Shown one piece after another: positions 1-8,541 of a DNA stretch of 64,000 nt (position 1 is the stretch's first letter; every line of letters starts with the position of its first letter). The position numbers and the translations under genes are program-made. The DNA is taken from assembly GCA_964577935.1 (NCBI GenBank), contig CAZOAJ010000001.1, positions 1-64,000 of the forward strand, written 5' to 3'. Below the pieces are notes generated by a model. That model saw only the letters and a list, made by a program, of their open reading frames with translations. It was not told the origin of the DNA and did no database searches. The DNA is from JABDGV01 sp964577935 (lineage in GTDB: Bacteria; Chlamydiota; Chlamydiia; Chlamydiales; FEN-1388).

Positions 1-112
1 ATGTGGCATTGAGAAGTGAAAAGCGGTCGAGATCTTCTTCGGCGGTGAGAAATGAGACAATGGCAAGAGGAAGGGCAAGAAGGATGAGAGCCAATTTCAG
101 GAGGGATCGCAT
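1..112 (-). CDS. N-terminus of an exported protein (cut by window edge)
   Basis: A minus-strand reading frame starts with ATG at 112 and runs off the left end, giving 37 residues. It begins MRSLLKLALILLALPLAIVS, which is a positive residue followed by a long hydrophobic core, then acidic sequence (TAEEDLDRF). This is a typical Sec signal peptide. No lipobox cysteine is visible. It is divergent from sdhC, with about 150-230 bp between them. The rest of the protein is outside the window, so no function can be given. Confidence 0.6.
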   Translation of the reverse strand, partial: MRSLLKLALILLALPLAIVSFLTAEEDLDRFSLLNAT

Positions 113-340
113 AGAGTAAAAACCAAAATTGGAAGGAGCTTCTAGCGCAGCGCGAATTCTTTCGTCAACGAAATTGTATTTTGAATTTTATAAGACGTTG
201 GTTTTCAATGACTTGTGAAAGAAAAAATTAATATGATGAGTTTGGATTCATCTAAATATTAATTTGTGCCTAAATCAAATTATCTCTATGACAGAGTGCG
301 CGATAGGATATGTGCCATAGACTTTAGGGATAATTTGTAC

Positions 341-1207
341 ATGGAAGCTTTAACAACAGTAGATGATTCAAAGAGCGGCAGAAAAGACCCTTACGTCAAT
401 CAGCCGATTCCAAAAAAAATTCCTTTTGAATTTATCCTCAGAAGGTCTCAGTCGCTATCAGGGTTATTTTTAGTTATTTTCCTCTTTGAACATCTTCTTA
501 CGAACTCTCAAGCCGCGCTTTTTATTGGAGATGATGGGCTCGGATTTATTCAGATGGTAAACTCCATCAAATCTCTTCCCTACCTTCCTCTACTAGAAAT
601 GTTCTTAATTGGATTTCCGATCCTTATCCATGGGGGTTTAGGAATTTCTTATCTCTTTTCAGCTCGATATAATTCCTATTCCACCGATGGTTCAAAACCT
701 TCTCTGCCAAACTATTCAAGAAATCATGCCTACACCTGGCAAAGGATTACTGCTATGGTATTGGTTGTTGGGCTGAGCGCTCATATCCTCATGATGCGAT
801 TTTTAGAACATCCCCAAGAAGTGCAGACAGGGCTTTCATCTGAATACATTGTATCACTCACGCAAGATCCAGGCCTTGAAGATATTGCACAGAAACTTGG
901 AGTAAGGCTCCATAGGCAGGGATCTATAGTATACGCTACAGCAAGTGATCAGGGGACTGCGATATTACTTGTTGTGAGAGATACCTTTAAGTCGATTTTC
1001 CTTTGCAGCCTTTACACAATTTTTCTCTTGGCGACGGTCTTTCATGCCTCAAATGGCCTTTGGACATTTTGTATTTCATGGGGGCTTGCCTTAAATGAAT
1101 ATTCTCGAAGGGTTGTGAGGCATATTTCCAATCTCATCATGTTTGTTTTAGCATTTTGGGGGCTTGCTGCTATTTGGTTGACCTACTGGGTGAATTTGAA
1201 AGGATAG
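341..1207 (+). CDS. sdhC: Succinate dehydrogenase cytochrome b558 subunit SdhC
   Basis: This is the membrane anchor of complex II. It carries haem b and passes electrons from succinate to quinone. The protein has about five hydrophobic helices with a histidine in or near most of them (FEHLL, HGGLGI, HAYTW, HILMM, FHASNGLW), as in the Bacillus/Chlamydia type b558 family. A loop of about 45 hydrophilic residues lies between the HILMM helix and the next one. The reading frame is open from a GTG at 266. I prefer the ATG at 341 (288 residues), because a TTAGGGA stretch lies about 10 bases upstream and the family normally starts close to its first helix. The stop touches the sdhA start with no gap, so sdhC-sdhA-sdhB form one operon. 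Confidence 0.85.
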   Translation: MEALTTVDDSKSGRKDPYVNQPIPKKIPFEFILRRSQSLSGLFLVIFLFEHLLTNSQAALFIGDDGLGFIQMVNSIKSLPYLPLLEMFLIGFPILIHGGLGISYLFSARYNSYSTDGSKPSLPNYSRNHAYTWQRITAMVLVVGLSAHILMMRFLEHPQEVQTGLSSEYIVSLTQDPGLEDIAQKLGVRLHRQGSIVYATASDQGTAILLVVRDTFKSIFLCSLYTIFLLATVFHASNGLWTFCISWGLALNEYSRRVVRHISNLIMFVLAFWGLAAIWLTYWVNLKG

Positions 1208-3106
1208 ATGATGTCAAAAGAGCAAAAACGAGTGATTGTTGTCGGTGGAGGCCTTGCAGGTCTTTCATGTGCTATGAAGCTTGCCGAAGCAGGTCTTCAT
1301 GTTGATATTATTTCTCTTACAAAAGTGCGCAGGTCGCATTCAGTATGTGCTCAAGGAGGAATTAATGCCGCCTTGAATATGAAAGATGAAGGAGATTCGC
1401 CGCTTATTCATGCTTATGAGACGCTTAAGGGAGGAGATTTTTTAGCGGACCAAGCCCCAGTTGTCGAAATGTGCTTGACGGCTCCAAGTATCATTCGTCT
1501 TTTTGATAGAATGGGATGCCCGTTTAATCGGACTCATGAGGGAAGGCTCGATGCTCGTCGATTTGGCGGGTCTCTTTTCCATAGGACAGTCTTTTGTGGG
1601 GCATCAACAGGTCAGCAGCTTCTCTATGCACTAGATGAACAAGTCAGGCTCTGGGAATCTAAAGGATCTGTCACGAAGTATGAAAATCATGAGTTCATGC
1701 GGCTCATTCGCGATAGTGAGGGACGGGCACGTGGAATCGTCATGATGGATCTCTATAATCAATCCCTTCAGACACTCAAAGCTGATGCAGTAGTAATTGC
1801 TTCTGGAGGTCTTGGAGTTCTTTTTAAAAAATCGACGAATTCGACCATCTGCACGGGAGCTGCAAATGGACGGCTTTTTATGCAGGGAATGCTTTATGCA
1901 AACGGAGAATTTATTCAAATTCATCCTACAGCTATACCAGGACATGATAAGCTACGACTTATGTCTGAGTCAGCACGTGGTGAAGGTGGCAGAATTTGGG
2001 TTCCTGGAGACGCTTCTAAATCGATTGCTACAGCTGATGGACGTTTTATTCCCTGCGGACAAACCGGAGAGCCTTGGTATCTATTAGAAGAGCTCTATCC
2101 AGCATATGGGAATCTAATTCCTCGTGATATAGCAGCTCGAGAAATACTACGTGTTTGTGAAATGGGTCTTGGTGTCGGAGGGCGGCAAGAAGTTTATCTA
2201 GATGTCTCCCACCTTCCTGAAGAGAGCCTTAAAAAAATAGCTTCCATTATCGATATCTATGAGAAGTTTACAGGCTCAGATCCTCGAAAAGTGCCAATGA
2301 AGATTTTTCCAGCCGTACACTATACTATGGGCGGGGCGTGGGTTGATTTTCCAGCTTTTGATGATCCTGACCGGTTAAATCGGTTTCGCCAGATGACCAA
2401 TATTCCTGGCTGTTTCAATATCGGAGAATCAGATTATCTCTATCATGGAGCAAATCGATTAGGTGCAAATTCACTTCTCTCTTGTATTTTTGCTGGACTT
2501 GTAGCGGGAGAAGAAGTCCCTAGATATATCCAAGATAGAGTTGGGAAGGAGACCGATTTTCAAGCACATGAGAAAGAGGCGCTTCTTATTGAAGGAGAAG
2601 CGAAAAAAGAGCTCCTTTCCCGAAATGGTCCAGAGAATGTCTTCAAACTCCATGAAGAATTGTCTAAGATTCTTATTGAAAAAGCAACTGTCAAACGAAA
2701 TAATAAAGATCTTGCAAAAGCTCTTGAGAGCGTTAAGGAAATTCGAGATCGATTTTCTAGAATTTCTCTTTCTGATCATACTCCCTTTTATAATCAAACC
2801 TACCAGTTTGCTCGTCAATTTGGTCCGATGCTCGAGATTGCTTTAGTTATTGTTAAGGGAGCTCTTCTTAGAAATGAATCTCGAGGATCTCATTTTAAAG
2901 AAGAATATCCCAAGCGTGATGATGAGCAGTGGTTGAAGACAACCATAGCTAGTTATGCCCCCGATGAACCAATAATCTCATATCGGCCCGTCGATGTTCG
3001 GTATGTCGACCCTATTTTGCGTGATTATAGCAAACATGAAAAAGTAATCCCTCCTTTCAAAGGATTACCTGCAAATCCTGAGCTACATTTGGAGCTGCCC
3101 CTATGA
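1208..3106 (+). CDS. sdhA: Succinate dehydrogenase flavoprotein subunit SdhA
   Basis: This is the catalytic subunit of complex II. It oxidises succinate to fumarate with covalent FAD at the inner face of the membrane. At 632 residues it is a full-length member. An N-terminal Rossmann dinucleotide-binding segment (VVGGGLAGLSCA) is followed by the flavinylation region with its histidine (RRSHSVCAQGGINAA, about residues 42-56). The active-site stretch RFGGSLFHRT is next, and the C-terminal helical domain carries the family-typical basic residues (NESRGSHFKEEYPKRDD). The start ATGATG follows an AAAGGATAG ribosome site at the end of sdhC. The last four bases overlap the sdhB start in an ATGA junction, so translation is probably coupled. 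Confidence 0.95.
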   Translation: MMSKEQKRVIVVGGGLAGLSCAMKLAEAGLHVDIISLTKVRRSHSVCAQGGINAALNMKDEGDSPLIHAYETLKGGDFLADQAPVVEMCLTAPSIIRLFDRMGCPFNRTHEGRLDARRFGGSLFHRTVFCGASTGQQLLYALDEQVRLWESKGSVTKYENHEFMRLIRDSEGRARGIVMMDLYNQSLQTLKADAVVIASGGLGVLFKKSTNSTICTGAANGRLFMQGMLYANGEFIQIHPTAIPGHDKLRLMSESARGEGGRIWVPGDASKSIATADGRFIPCGQTGEPWYLLEELYPAYGNLIPRDIAAREILRVCEMGLGVGGRQEVYLDVSHLPEESLKKIASIIDIYEKFTGSDPRKVPMKIFPAVHYTMGGAWVDFPAFDDPDRLNRFRQMTNIPGCFNIGESDYLYHGANRLGANSLLSCIFAGLVAGEEVPRYIQDRVGKETDFQAHEKEALLIEGEAKKELLSRNGPENVFKLHEELSKILIEKATVKRNNKDLAKALESVKEIRDRFSRISLSDHTPFYNQTYQFARQFGPMLEIALVIVKGALLRNESRGSHFKEEYPKRDDEQWLKTTIASYAPDEPIISYRPVDVRYVDPILRDYSKHEKVIPPFKGLPANPELHLELPL

Positions 3107-3870
3107 ATAGATTTATTCTGAAAGTATTTCGCGGTCAGCCAGGCAGCCAATATTGGGAAGAGTTTGAGTTTGATCGTGAGGAAGGGTGTAATGTGATTTC
3201 GTGTCTTATGCGTATCCAAATGGATCCAGTAGATCGAATGGGGAAGGCAACTACACCAGTAGCTTGGGAGTCTGGATGTCTTGAAGAGGTTTGTGGTTCC
3301 TGTTCGATGCTTGTCAATGGCCGTCCAAGGCAAGCATGCACAGCTCTCATCGAACGCATAATTAACGAGACGGGATCTTCAACAATCACGTTGGCTCCCT
3401 TAACCAAGTTTCCGCTTGTTCGCGATCTTGTTGTAGATCGAAGCGCCATGTTTGAGAACTTAAAAAAGGTGAAAGCATGGGTTGAAATTGATGGGTACTT
3501 TGATGCAGGGTTCGGTCCACGTATTCCTCCTGATAAGCAGGAGATCATGTACTCTCTTTCAACATGTATGACTTGTGGCTGCTGCTCTGAGGCATGCCCC
3601 CAGGTAAATTCGCATTCAGAATTTATGGGGCCTCAGCCAATAGGCCAGGTGCGTCTCTTTTCGATTAATCCTACAGCGCGCGAGAATCATAAAGAACGAA
3701 TCCGTCTTATGCAGACAGACAAGGGAGTCGGCTCTTGCGGGAATGCACAAAATTGCGTTCGAGTGTGTCCTAAAAATGTCCCATTGACGGATGCTATTGC
3801 AGCAGTTGGTAGAGATGCTACAATCGTGGCCTTCCAGGATCTTTTTGGATTGCCCGAGCGCTCTTCATAA
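3103..3870 (+). CDS. sdhB: Succinate dehydrogenase iron-sulfur subunit SdhB
   Basis: SdhB carries electrons from FAD to the quinone site through three clusters. The plant-type [2Fe-2S] ligands are C59, C64, C67 and C79 (SGCLEEVCGSCSM...QAC). The [4Fe-4S] motif is C155-xx-C158-xx-C161-xxx-C165-P. The remaining cysteines (C212, C218 and C222) complete the [3Fe-4S]/[4Fe-4S] pair. The length of 255 residues is normal. Its ATG overlaps the sdhA stop, so sdhCAB is a single transcription unit in the order used by Chlamydia and Bacillus. The next gene starts about 20 bp downstream on the same strand and may be co-transcribed. Confidence 0.95.
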   Translation: MNRFILKVFRGQPGSQYWEEFEFDREEGCNVISCLMRIQMDPVDRMGKATTPVAWESGCLEEVCGSCSMLVNGRPRQACTALIERIINETGSSTITLAPLTKFPLVRDLVVDRSAMFENLKKVKAWVEIDGYFDAGFGPRIPPDKQEIMYSLSTCMTCGCCSEACPQVNSHSEFMGPQPIGQVRLFSINPTARENHKERIRLMQTDKGVGSCGNAQNCVRVCPKNVPLTDAIAAVGRDATIVAFQDLFGLPERSS

Positions 3871-3889
3871 ATTCCTATTGAGAGAAGAC

Positions 3890-5422
3890 ATGGTGATGAC
3901 ACCCGCGACGACACGACCATCATTTTGGATTACATTACTTTTATCAAAGCTTCTTATTGTGGCGGTAATTCTCTTTGCGGGAATAGGTCTTTCTGGGGAT
4001 GAGGCTCAGTATTGGACATGGAGCACAAAACTTGATTACGGATACTATAGCAAGCCTCCTGGGATCGCATGGCAGATTCACCTAGGGACTCTCTTTTTCG
4101 GAAATAGTGAGCTTGGAGTGCGGTTCTTAAGCTTGATTGTTTCTGCTGCAACTGCCTTTGCTATTGCATTTGTAGCATTTGAGGTGACTGAAAATCGAAG
4201 GGGAGCACTCTTAGCAGCTATTGCTTTTCTTCTTTCTCCTATTGGTTGTATTGGAAGCCTTTTTGCAACAACCGATGGTGTGATGCTTCTTTGCTGGATC
4301 CTTTGCTTAGGGATTTTTATTCGTTCAAGAAAGAGAGAAGACAAAAAGTGCGGTCAAACTCCATATGCAGTACTTGGCCTTATCATAGGTATTGGCGCTC
4401 TTTGGAAGTGGGTTGCTTTTTTATTCTGGATTTTTGTCCTCTGTTTTGATGTCCTTCACAAGCGTTTTAAAGTATTTCCTTTCATTTCGGGGCTTGTTAT
4501 TTCTCTCTTGGGTCTTCTTCCATCGCTTTACTGGAATATCTTTCATGATTTTGCAACTTTCAAGCATGTTGCAGCAACGCTTGATGATCAGCGGTTTTCA
4601 TTAACCCATGGAGGTAATTTTTTCGATTTTCTTGGCGCTCAATTCATCTTATTATCGCCGCTTTTTGCCTTTATGATTATTTGGGAGGCTGTACAAAATC
4701 GAAAGAATAAAAATGTTCAAGTGCTTCTTTGGGTCTCTTGTCTATATCTCGGGCTTTTATGCATCGTCTCCTTCTTTAAGAAGGTCCAGGGAAATTGGGC
4801 GGTAGTGGCATTGGCTGGGCTTATCCCGCTCCTTGGGTTTTCAGGAAGTACTCGAGCTTCGCTACGTTTTTTTTGGAGCTCTGCATTTGTTTCTATTCTC
4901 TTGCAGCTCTTTCTTTTTTTGCTTCCTACGTGGCAAGCGGCTGAAAGGCCTTTTATTACGCCTCCGCCATTTAAAATGAATCCATTCAAGCAGCTTCTTG
5001 GCGAGGATCTTATTTCTGAAGAGCTCCTTTTGGCAGGATATAACCCAAATCGTGATTTTCTCTTTTCTGATCGTTATCAATGGACAGCTCAGATTTCATT
5101 TTACGGCCCAAAGCAGAAGCTTGCCTATTTCTTTAATATGCATGGGCTGCGGCGTAATCAATTTACATATTGGCCGCAAATGGATCAGATGGAAAAGGGG
5201 AAAAGAGGTTTTTTTGTGACCTTCTTAACTGAAAAAGACATCATCTCACAGTCGCTTATCGAAGACAAAATTGTGGCAAAACTTGCAAAGGCATTTGATC
5301 AAGTAAGCTTGAAGGGATCGTATCCAATTTTCATTCAGGGTGGAATCTCAAGACGTCTTATGCTGATTTATGAATGTCGTGGGTATAACGGTTTTATGCC
5401 TGGCTTGAGTTCTACGTACTGA
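3890..5422 (+). CDS. Membrane glycosyltransferase, ArnT/PMT (GT39/GT83) type
   Basis: This is a 510-residue integral membrane protein with roughly ten hydrophobic helices. Right after the first helix it has the signature loop GDEAQYWTW with an acidic pair, followed by YYSKPPGIAW. That arrangement is typical of dolichyl-phosphate-mannose and undecaprenyl-phosphate-sugar transferases (PMT_2/ArnT), in which the acidic pair binds the lipid-linked donor. It probably transfers a sugar from a polyprenyl phosphate to lipid A or another envelope acceptor on the outer face of the inner membrane. The acceptor cannot be told. The frame is open from inside sdhB, but the ATG at 3890 follows a TTGAGAGAAG ribosome site and precedes the first helix. 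The stop abuts the convergent lplA stop with no spacer. Confidence 0.75.
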   Translation: MVMTPATTRPSFWITLLLSKLLIVAVILFAGIGLSGDEAQYWTWSTKLDYGYYSKPPGIAWQIHLGTLFFGNSELGVRFLSLIVSAATAFAIAFVAFEVTENRRGALLAAIAFLLSPIGCIGSLFATTDGVMLLCWILCLGIFIRSRKREDKKCGQTPYAVLGLIIGIGALWKWVAFLFWIFVLCFDVLHKRFKVFPFISGLVISLLGLLPSLYWNIFHDFATFKHVAATLDDQRFSLTHGGNFFDFLGAQFILLSPLFAFMIIWEAVQNRKNKNVQVLLWVSCLYLGLLCIVSFFKKVQGNWAVVALAGLIPLLGFSGSTRASLRFFWSSAFVSILLQLFLFLLPTWQAAERPFITPPPFKMNPFKQLLGEDLISEELLLAGYNPNRDFLFSDRYQWTAQISFYGPKQKLAYFFNMHGLRRNQFTYWPQMDQMEKGKRGFFVTFLTEKDIISQSLIEDKIVAKLAKAFDQVSLKGSYPIFIQGGISRRLMLIYECRGYNGFMPGLSSTY

Positions 5423-6172
5423 TTACCGTAAATCAAGCACTTGAAGAGCTTTTCGGTGGGGCTGATTGAGAAGGTCTTCAATCTCATGAAGACAGCGGTT
5501 GTCGATCGTAAATTTCTTTTCAAGCGATGTTTGTAAAAGATCGACAAACTCTTTTTTCGTGGGATAGAGTCCTTTGAGAGTGGTTACAAATTCCTCATGG
5601 ATTCTTTGAGTGCGGTACTCTGGAACTTTCGGCGGCATTTTAAGAAGCGCCATTCTCTCTGGAGAGTAATCCCAAAGGAAAGAGGTGTGATGAAGCCGTC
5701 GAGTCTTTGTGAAGTGCTGTGCATTTCCTCCTATTTTTTTGTCTCCGAGAACAAAGTCATTTTCGCGAAGAGCAAAGTGGGTTTGAGGAAACGCTTCTGA
5801 AATGTGATGAGCAACCCATTCTAAGAAAAATTTTGGACAGTTGCTTTCAAAGAGATCTTGTTCGAGGATAAGCGTTAAGAAGCAGGTGTTGTGGTCTACA
5901 ACGACTGTTCCTCCGCCTGAAAATCTTTTGATGAGAGTTATTCGGTCGTTTGCTTGTGCTTTCTCAATATGAATGTGGCTTTGGGCATCTCCCGATATCC
6001 CCATAACAATAGCAGGAATAGATGAACCTTCATTAAGGATGCACCAGTTGCCCGTGCCTATTCTTAAGAGCGCTTCTTCGATCTTCAATTGTTCGAGAAT
6101 TGAAGTGTGAGAAAAGCGCAGAAGATTAAGATTTGGCTTTATAGGTTTGTTGCACATATCGTATTGGAGCAT
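5423..6172 (-). CDS. lplA: Lipoate-protein ligase A family protein
   Basis: This enzyme attaches lipoate, via lipoyl-AMP, to lysines of 2-oxoacid dehydrogenase E2 subunits or GcvH. The 249-residue protein shows the family motifs RFSGGGTVVVD (substrate-binding glycine loop) and LGDKKIGGNAQ, with the catalytic lysine before IGGNAQ. The start at 6172 lies inside the 3' end of mnmG (34 bp overlap), so the two are translationally coupled. A second ATG at 6157 is possible. An lplA next to gidA/mnmG is also found in Chlamydia trachomatis (CT499/CT498), which supports the chlamydial assignment. It could instead be an octanoyl/lipoyl transferase of the same fold. Confidence 0.85.
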   Translation of the reverse strand: MLQYDMCNKPIKPNLNLLRFSHTSILEQLKIEEALLRIGTGNWCILNEGSSIPAIVMGISGDAQSHIHIEKAQANDRITLIKRFSGGGTVVVDHNTCFLTLILEQDLFESNCPKFFLEWVAHHISEAFPQTHFALRENDFVLGDKKIGGNAQHFTKTRRLHHTSFLWDYSPERMALLKMPPKVPEYRTQRIHEEFVTTLKGLYPTKKEFVDLLQTSLEKKFTIDNRCLHEIEDLLNQPHRKALQVLDLR

Positions 6173-8037
6173 CCACTTGGTGCATTCTCGTCCACCATAT
6201 CAGATTGTTGAGATCTCTTTTCAAGAGCAATCATTAAAACGGATATGTCAGATGGAGCAATTCCAGGAATTCGAGAAGCTTGCCCGAGCGTCATAGGGCG
6301 CACTTTAGAGAGTCTTAGCTTTGCTTCCGTACGAAGACCTGTAACCGAATGGAAATCGATGTCCAGAGGGATTTTGACAACCTCAATATTCTGTAGGCGA
6401 GCTACCTCTCCCAGCTGTCGCTTGATGTACCCTTCATATTTAATTGCAATTTCGATTTGCCAGTTGCAGTCAGCTCCATAGTCGACTACCTCCTCAGGAT
6501 AGAGTGATGCAAGCGTTGTGTAGGAAATTTCTGGACGAGCAAGGAGTTGGCATAAAGAAGCGGCTTTGCCTTCATAGTTCTTAAATATTTTGGCAAGCCG
6601 TTTTGGTTCTTCACGAAGGGCGTCCACTTTCTTGAGGAGTCTTGCATATTGCTCTTCGTTAATAAGGCCAAGATCATATCCCTTGGACCTTAAGCGAAGG
6701 TCGGCATTATCCTGACGGAGAAGAAGCCTGTGTTCTGCACGACTTGTAAACATACGATAAGGTTCGTCAACGCCTTTAGTGATCAAATCATCAATCATGA
6801 CACCGATATAGGACTCATCTCGTTTGAGGACGAGAGATGATCGATTGAGAACTAAACAAGCGGCATTAATTCCAGCAATAAGCCCTTGGCTTGCCGCCTC
6901 TTCATACCCGGTTGTTCCGTTGATTTGACCTGCAAAAAAGAGGCCTTTTATGTGCTTTGAAGCAAGTGTTGAATCGATTTGTCCTGATAAAACGTAGTCG
7001 TATTCAATTGCATACCCAGGACGCATGATTTCAGCATTTCGAAGTGCCGGGATCGACCGGATGAAGGCATATTGAACATCAAAGGGCAGAGATGAAGAGA
7101 CGCCGTTGACATAGACTTCATCAGTTGTAAGTCCTTCAGGTTCAAGAAAGATTTGATGGCGCTCTTTATCGGCAAAGCGGACGACTTTGTCTTCAATTGA
7201 GGGACAGTAGCGGGGGCCAACTCCAACGATCTTTCCAGAATACATCGGGGATCGATGAATATTCTTTCTGATAATTTCGTGAGTTTCTGGGGTTGTGTAG
7301 GTGATGTGGCAGGAAACTTGAGGAAGTCTGGGTTCTGTCTGTGGATCGAATGAAAAGATAACCCCTTCATCTCCTGGCTGCTCTTCTGTAAGGGAAAGAT
7401 CAATAGAACGTTTGGAGATGCGTACAGGGGTTCCTGTTTTAAGTCGACCGAGCTTGATGCCGTGAGCTTCGAGGCTTTTTGAAAGGCCAACTGACGGAGG
7501 GTCACCCGCTCTGCCTCCTGACATGTTCACTTCGCCGATATGAATCAAGCCGCGCATAAAGGTTCCGGAAGTGATAATAACTGATTTTGCCCGGTAGGCT
7601 ATTCCTTCTTTGGTCAGAACTCCTTGGATTTTACCATCTTCAATCAGAAGATCTTCAACCGTTCCTTGCTTGAGGTAGAGGTTTTCGGTGTTCTCAAGCT
7701 TTTTTTTCATCCAGTTTTTGTAGGCTTCTTTGTCGGCTTGAGCTCGGGGGGCTTGAACAGCCGGGCCCTTCTTTGTATTGAGCATTCGATACTGAATACC
7801 ACATGCGTCGATCGCCTTTCCCATGAGGCCACCGAGAGCATCTATTTCACGGACCATATGCCCTTTGCCAATGCCGCCCACCGATGGATTACAGGACATT
7901 TGTGCGATGGTTGAAAGGTTCATGGTGAGAAGAAGAGTCTTTGCTCCCATCTTTGCAGGCGCAAAAGAGGCCTCGCAGCCGGCGTGTCCGCCGCCGATGA
8001 CTATGACATCAAATTCTTCGGGAAAGGTCCAGTACAT
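6139..8037 (-). CDS. mnmG: tRNA uridine-5-carboxymethylaminomethyl modification enzyme MnmG (GidA)
   Basis: MnmG works with MnmE to add a carboxymethylaminomethyl group at C5 of wobble uridine 34, using FAD and a folate one-carbon donor. The 632-residue protein opens with FDVIVIGGGHAGCEA, the FAD-binding loop, followed by the highly conserved MSCNPSVGGIGKGH. RAQADKEAY, GLFFAGQINGTTGYEEAA and FTSRAEHRLLLRQDNAD are all family hallmarks. The length is normal. It is followed by overlapping lplA. Upstream there is a terminator serving the preceding small gene, so mnmG probably has its own promoter in 8038-8100. The 3' end of this tRNA pathway connects with the MnmH-type enzyme at 14.4 kb, which acts on the same nucleotide. 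Confidence 0.95.
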   Translation of the reverse strand: MYWTFPEEFDVIVIGGGHAGCEASFAPAKMGAKTLLLTMNLSTIAQMSCNPSVGGIGKGHMVREIDALGGLMGKAIDACGIQYRMLNTKKGPAVQAPRAQADKEAYKNWMKKKLENTENLYLKQGTVEDLLIEDGKIQGVLTKEGIAYRAKSVIITSGTFMRGLIHIGEVNMSGGRAGDPPSVGLSKSLEAHGIKLGRLKTGTPVRISKRSIDLSLTEEQPGDEGVIFSFDPQTEPRLPQVSCHITYTTPETHEIIRKNIHRSPMYSGKIVGVGPRYCPSIEDKVVRFADKERHQIFLEPEGLTTDEVYVNGVSSSLPFDVQYAFIRSIPALRNAEIMRPGYAIEYDYVLSGQIDSTLASKHIKGLFFAGQINGTTGYEEAASQGLIAGINAACLVLNRSSLVLKRDESYIGVMIDDLITKGVDEPYRMFTSRAEHRLLLRQDNADLRLRSKGYDLGLINEEQYARLLKKVDALREEPKRLAKIFKNYEGKAASLCQLLARPEISYTTLASLYPEEVVDYGADCNWQIEIAIKYEGYIKRQLGEVARLQNIEVVKIPLDIDFHSVTGLRTEAKLRLSKVRPMTLGQASRIPGIAPSDISVLMIALEKRSQQSDMVDENAPSGCSNTICATNL

Positions 8038-8094
8038 AAGATATTTTCATGTGATGATAAATTGATCAGGGACATTAAATTAAAATACGCACAC

Positions 8095-8136
8095 AAAAAA
8101 AAGCCGCTGATGAGTCTTAATCGACTTAGCAGCGGC
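8095..8136 (-). terminator. Rho-independent terminator of the small basic protein gene
   Basis: Read on the minus strand, a 7-bp GC-rich stem (8130-8136 with 8103-8109, GCCGCTG/CAGCGGC) is followed directly by eight U residues (A-run 8095-8102). A second short stem lies inside (8123-8126 with 8113-8116). It lies after the 28-residue gene and before mnmG, and so separates the two transcription units. Confidence 0.8.
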
Positions 8137-8222
8137 AAGAAGAGAATAAGGAGAACTAGAACAGAGCAGGAAATCAAACCAGAGAAAATCTTGCTCTAAG
8201 CCTACAGTTGTTTGCACAACTT

Positions 8223-8309
8223 TTAGGTTTTGTGTCTGTTAAGTCTGCTTCTTTTTTTACGTTTGTGCTTTGCCATCTTGGCTCGGCGCTTCTTCTTGAC
8301 AGATGCCAT
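8223..8309 (-). CDS. 28-residue basic protein, AURKAIP1/COX24-type (bS22-like)
   Basis: This is a tiny gene with start ATG at 8309 and stop TAA at 8223-8225. The peptide begins MASVKKKRRAKMAKHKRKK and ends RSRLNRHKT, so it is almost entirely Lys, Arg and His. This matches the AURKAIP1/COX24-domain miniature proteins (consensus close to M-S-S-V-K-K-K-R-R-K-M-x-K-H-K). In actinobacteria and Bacteroidetes these are annotated as small-subunit ribosomal protein bS22 or as an uncharacterised short protein. A GAGGA ribosome site sits 6 bases upstream of ATG, a good promoter lies 32 bases further up, and a rho-independent terminator follows. I infer a ribosome-associated role from the family. No direct evidence exists in the sequence. 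Confidence 0.8.
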   Translation of the reverse strand: MASVKKKRRAKMAKHKRKKRSRLNRHKT

Positions 8310-8541
8310 TGAATCCTCATCATGCGATGAAACTGGGAGGAGTATAGATGCTTAAACCCAAAAAGTAAAGATCGAAAAGACGAAATGAAGAAAATTGGAG
8401 GTAATATCCAGATGACTCATTGGGTTTAGATCCAATATTCCCCATTTTTTTCGAAAACAACACCAACTGTATGAGCCGAATTAAGTTAGAGCTGAAAGAA
8501 CCATCGATTTACCAATGCGAATCAATGTATCTTTTCAATTC
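8310..8541. other. Intergenic 232 bp
   Basis: Apart from the promoter at 8341-8369, this stretch between the small basic gene and the acetyltransferase gene shows only a weak 5-bp inverted repeat near 8419-8436 (ATTGG/CCAAT). I see no gene or stable RNA in it. Confidence 0.5.
8341..8369 (-). promoter_or_regulatory. Sigma-70-type promoter for the 28-residue gene
   Basis: On the minus strand, TTTACT (8364-8369) and TATACT (8341-8346) are separated by exactly 17 bases. They match the TTGACA/TATAAT consensus at 4/6 and 5/6 positions. The predicted start of transcription is near 8334, about 25 bases before the ATG at 8309. Confidence 0.6.

Noticed and set aside
3791..3889. Upstream extension of the glycosyltransferase frame into sdhB
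   Set aside because: It would overlap conserved iron-sulfur protein codons and adds residues before the first membrane helix; the ATG at 3890 has a ribosome site.
6948..7505. Minus-strand 185-residue frame inside mnmG
   Set aside because: It is another frame of a gene whose main product is conserved throughout.
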